64,000 nucleotides of DNA from the NCBI RefSeq assembly GCF_014212125.1, contig NZ_JACJVP010000025.1:1-64000 (forward strand). Reading direction: 5' to 3'. Positions 61,754-64,000 of the stretch are shown in pieces. The translations under genes and the position numbers were made by a program. The stretch is from Cohnella nanjingensis. GTDB lineage: Bacteria; Bacillota; Bacilli; Paenibacillales; Paenibacillaceae. Each line of letters starts with the position of its first letter. The first letter of the stretch is position 1. The notes under the pieces were generated by a model. It was not told where the DNA came from. It made no database searches and saw only the letters and a list, made by a program, of their open reading frames with translations.

Positions 61754-62525
61754 AACGAAACAAGTATCCTCCCGAATCGCTTTAGTCACAGGAGCCAACC
61801 GTGGTATTGGAAGGGAAATCGCCTATCAGTTGGCTTTGAAAGGGCTGCACGTATTAATCGGTTGCCGGGATGAAGATAAAGGGCGAAATACGGTTGAAGA
61901 ATTGCGTCGAGAAGGCCTAGCAGTCGAGCTGCAAATCGTCGACGTGAATGATATTGAAAGTGTCAGAATGATGGCAGAGACATTAAATCGACAATACGGT
62001 CGTCTGGATGTATTGGTCAATAATGCCGGAATTCTGCGCGATCACGGAGTTTCTGTGTTGGATGTGGAAGAGTCTGTGATCAAAGAGACATTGGAGACGA
62101 ATTATTTTGGGGCGTTAAGAATGATTCAAGCCGCCATTCCTTTGATGAAAGAACACAAATACGGGCGTATCGTCAATCTCTCATCCGGATTGGGTGCTTT
62201 TGAGGTTATGCAGCGACAGGGATTCTTAGGTCTTAACGGCTCAACCTCATCTTATCGCATCTCTAAAACCATGCTCAATGCCTTGACGTGTTTAGTCGCG
62301 CAAGATGTGGCTGAAATGGGCATCAAAGTGAACGCCGCTTGTCCTGGCAGAGTTCAAACGGAAATGGGAAGATCAACCGCGACTGCTTCCCAAACCATGG
62401 CGGAAGGCCTGCCTGCTCCGGTGACGGTTGCGGAAGGCGCAGATACGGCTGTCTGGTTGGCAACGCTGGATGATGAAGGTCCCAACGGCAGATTCTTTCG
62501 GGAACGCAGGCTTGCCGCATGGTAA
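61743..62525 (+). CDS. Short-chain dehydrogenase/reductase (carbonyl-reductase-like)
   Basis: A 260-residue NAD(P)H-dependent SDR: cofactor motif TGANRGIG, 'NNAGIL', catalytic Ser in 'VNLSSGLGAF', and 'SSYRISK' (Tyr-x3-Lys). C-terminal 'NAACPGRVQTEMG' is typical. It resembles carbonyl reductase-like SDRs common in bacilli that reduce small carbonyls. Coupled to the MerR gene, it is probably induced by the regulator's ligand, perhaps a toxic carbonyl (inference). Confidence 0.92.
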   Translation: MNNKTKQVSSRIALVTGANRGIGREIAYQLALKGLHVLIGCRDEDKGRNTVEELRREGLAVELQIVDVNDIESVRMMAETLNRQYGRLDVLVNNAGILRDHGVSVLDVEESVIKETLETNYFGALRMIQAAIPLMKEHKYGRIVNLSSGLGAFEVMQRQGFLGLNGSTSSYRISKTMLNALTCLVAQDVAEMGIKVNAACPGRVQTEMGRSTATASQTMAEGLPAPVTVAEGADTAVWLATLDDEGPNGRFFRERRLAAW

Positions 62526-62679
62526 AGACTACGCCTGTTCACAATCGCTTCCCAAGATGTCGTGCAACACCCATGAAATAGATGTAGGTGACTCAAAAGG
62601 AAGCATCTATCTTCGAACAGTAGGATAAGTTCGTTTTGGTTTTTAATTTCACAAATATTTATATATTTTAGAATTTTAT

Positions 62680-62709
62680 TTTACAACCAATCACCTCCTC
62701 TCTTATAAT
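62680..62709 (+). promoter_or_regulatory. Promoter of the BadF-type kinase gene
   Basis: TTTACA and TATAAT are separated by 18 bp, preceded by an AT-rich stretch (62630-62680) that could act as an UP element. Confidence 0.65.
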
Positions 62710-62738
62710 GAAAGGACAAGAGAAAGCGGGTGGAATGC

Positions 62739-63689
62739 ATGGCATACTATATCGGGATCGACGGCGGCGGCACGAAGACCGAGGCGGCAATCTACGGCGC
62801 GAACGCCGAATGGCTTCTGCCTCCGCTCGTTGGCGGCCCGACCAACCCTTATGCGAACGGACGCGAGAACGCGTTGAGCGAATTGATCGGCCTCTTGGAT
62901 CGTATCCATGGACATCCCGGCCTTGCAGGAGCGGATTGCGCAGGCGTGTGTCTCGGCATCGCAGGCATCGCTACGCCCGAAGAGCGGTCTTGGCTGACCG
63001 CGAGCCTTCAGCAATATCAGCAGCAGCGCGGGCGGGCGTTCCCGGCGGCCATCCGCAGCGAGATGGAGATCTCGCTCATGGCGGCGCTGGATCGGCCCGT
63101 CGGGATCGTCGCGATCTCGGGCACAGGGTCGATCACGGCAGGCTATACCGAGGACGGCCGCACGTTCCGCGCCGGCGGATGGGGGCACCTGCTGGGAGAC
63201 GAGGGCAGCGGCTACCGCATCGGCCTGCTGACGCTTCAGGCCGCCATGCGCAGCCATGACCGCGTCTATCCGCCGACCGCGATCACGGAGGCGGTGAAGC
63301 GGAAGCTGAGCCTGAGCGAGATCACCGGGCTCAAGTCCTACATCTATCAAGCCGATATCTCGAAGCGCGATATCGCCGCCTTCGCGGAGCTCTGCATCGA
63401 GGCCTGCGCGGCGGGGGACGCGATCGCCTCCGAGATCCTCCGCGGCCAAGCGACCGAGCTCGCCGATACGACGGCCGCCCTGATGCGGCAGGAGCCGGCG
63501 TTCGGCAGCGCGGACGTCGTCACCATCGGCTCCATCTTCCGGCACGGACGGCTGTTCAGAGCCCAATACCTCCGGAGACTGTCAGGCCTATTCCCCCATC
63601 TGCGGTTCCACGAGCCGACCCGCAGTCCGGCGGAAGGCGCGGCGCTGCTGGCGCGGGACATGTTTTCGCCGCACCCTCCGATCGTGTGA
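62739..63689 (+). CDS. BadF/BadG-type ATPase, probable N-acetylglucosamine kinase-like sugar kinase
   Basis: A 316-residue ASKHA-fold kinase. The phosphate-1 loop is 'GIDGGGTKTEAAI', the second motif 'GIVAISGTGSI', and the adenosine part contains 'RAGGWGHLLGDEGSGYRIG', characteristic of NAGK-like members. ATG 62739 follows GGGTGG. It probably phosphorylates an amino sugar such as GlcNAc from wall turnover, consistent with nearby amidase and carboxypeptidase genes. Exact substrate unproven. Confidence 0.88.
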   Translation: MAYYIGIDGGGTKTEAAIYGANAEWLLPPLVGGPTNPYANGRENALSELIGLLDRIHGHPGLAGADCAGVCLGIAGIATPEERSWLTASLQQYQQQRGRAFPAAIRSEMEISLMAALDRPVGIVAISGTGSITAGYTEDGRTFRAGGWGHLLGDEGSGYRIGLLTLQAAMRSHDRVYPPTAITEAVKRKLSLSEITGLKSYIYQADISKRDIAAFAELCIEACAAGDAIASEILRGQATELADTTAALMRQEPAFGSADVVTIGSIFRHGRLFRAQYLRRLSGLFPHLRFHEPTRSPAEGAALLARDMFSPHPPIV

Positions 63690-63771
63690 GGATCGGCTGG
63701 TGCGGCGAGCGTTCGCTTGCGCGCGTATAGATTGGAATGGCTGCAGAGCTGCGAATCGTACGAGCGCGCGT

Positions 63772-64000
63772 GCCGTAACGATAAAAAGTATCGTTACAGC
63801 TGCCCCGAGGGCGCCATCCTGTGCTGTAACGATAAAAAGTATCGTTACAGCTGCCCCCAGGGCGCCATCCTGTGCTGTAACGATAAAAAGTATCGTTACA
63901 GCTGGCCCGAGGGCGCCATCCTGTGCTGTAACGATAAAAAGTATCGTTACAGCTGCCCCGAGGGCGCCATCCTGTGCCGTAACGATAAAAAGTATCGTTA
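63772..64000. repeat. Array 3: at least 4.5 tandem 51-bp hairpin units (cut by window end)
   Basis: Hairpin CTGTAACGATA-AAAAG-TATCGTTACAG is identical to array 1 and in the same orientation, with a third spacer sequence (CTGCCCCGAGGGCGCCATCC). Units are nearly identical to each other. The array starts 83 bp after the kinase stop. Confidence 0.95.

Noticed and set aside
1..64000. tRNA or rRNA genes, prophage, replication origin
   Set aside because: No cloverleaf with TTCGA loop, rRNA core sequence, integrase or DnaA-box cluster was recognised on either strand.

Overview
The window reads as chromosomal DNA of a GC-rich, spore-forming member of the Paenibacillaceae (Paenibacillus/Cohnella-like). 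Evidence: strong AGGAGG-type ribosome sites, a Spo0E-like phosphatase, SLH-domain surface protein, a KimA potassium importer behind a c-di-AMP (ydaO) riboswitch, many CUT1 sugar ABC transporters without local ATPases, and a GH87 alpha-1,3-glucanase with the architecture known from Paenibacillus/Bacillus circulans. Most of the sequence is GC-rich. Two stretches are visibly AT-richer and look acquired: about 1-1850 (decayed IS3 end plus a GAPDH) and about 60.7-62.7 kb (frameshifted DinB, MerR, SDR).

Layout. 0-3 kb: decayed IS3 orfA, GAPDH, PLP trans-sulfuration-type enzyme. 3-7.2 kb: CUT1 transporter with a GntR/FadR regulator and two matching operators. 7.4-13.8 kb: secreted GH87 glucanase, KimA and its riboswitch. 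14-17 kb: TrpXYZ-type ABC importer. 17.2-18.0 kb: a large tandem array of 51-bp hairpin units. 18-22.8 kb: a two-gene operon of a cytosolic PhoD-like metallophosphatase and a 915-residue protein I do not recognise. 23-29.3 kb: oligopeptide/dipeptide ABC operon. 29.5-33 kb: orphan sporulation-type kinase, Spo0E-like protein and a secreted Pro/Ala-rich protein. 33-39.2 kb: broken small ORF, glycine-zipper stress protein, SWIM plus SNF2 operon. 39.2-39.95 kb: second 51-bp array between direct repeats. 40-50.4 kb: a beta-1,2-glucooligosaccharide (sophorooligosaccharide) utilisation locus (LacI, GH94 phosphorylase, GH3 beta-glucosidase, divergent SBP and two permeases) with four LacI-type operators. 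50.6-53.6 kb: two-component system and lipoprotein. 53.6-54.1 kb: another 51-bp hairpin array. 54.3-60.5 kb: cell-wall operon (VanY-like, CapA-like, amidase), an SLH remnant and a large SLH protein. 60.8-63.7 kb: DinB pseudogene, MerR/SDR pair, BadF-type sugar kinase. 63.8 kb to the end: third array with the same hairpin.

The most unusual content is non-coding. Arrays at 17.2, 39.3 and 63.8 kb share one perfect 11-bp-arm hairpin but have different, locus-specific 24-bp spacers; all have a 51-bp period. A further array at 53.6-54.1 kb keeps the 51-bp period and a GCGGCGA motif but carries different hairpins. Separately, a ~100-bp structured element recurs at 27.5, 34.4, 39.2 (partial), 48.35, 48.46 (partial) and 50.4 kb, always in the same orientation, with a terminal stem whose two arms change together between copies. 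These, plus the PhoD-like/915-residue operon, are the best candidates for undescribed biology here. All functional calls are from reading the sequence; no database search was run.
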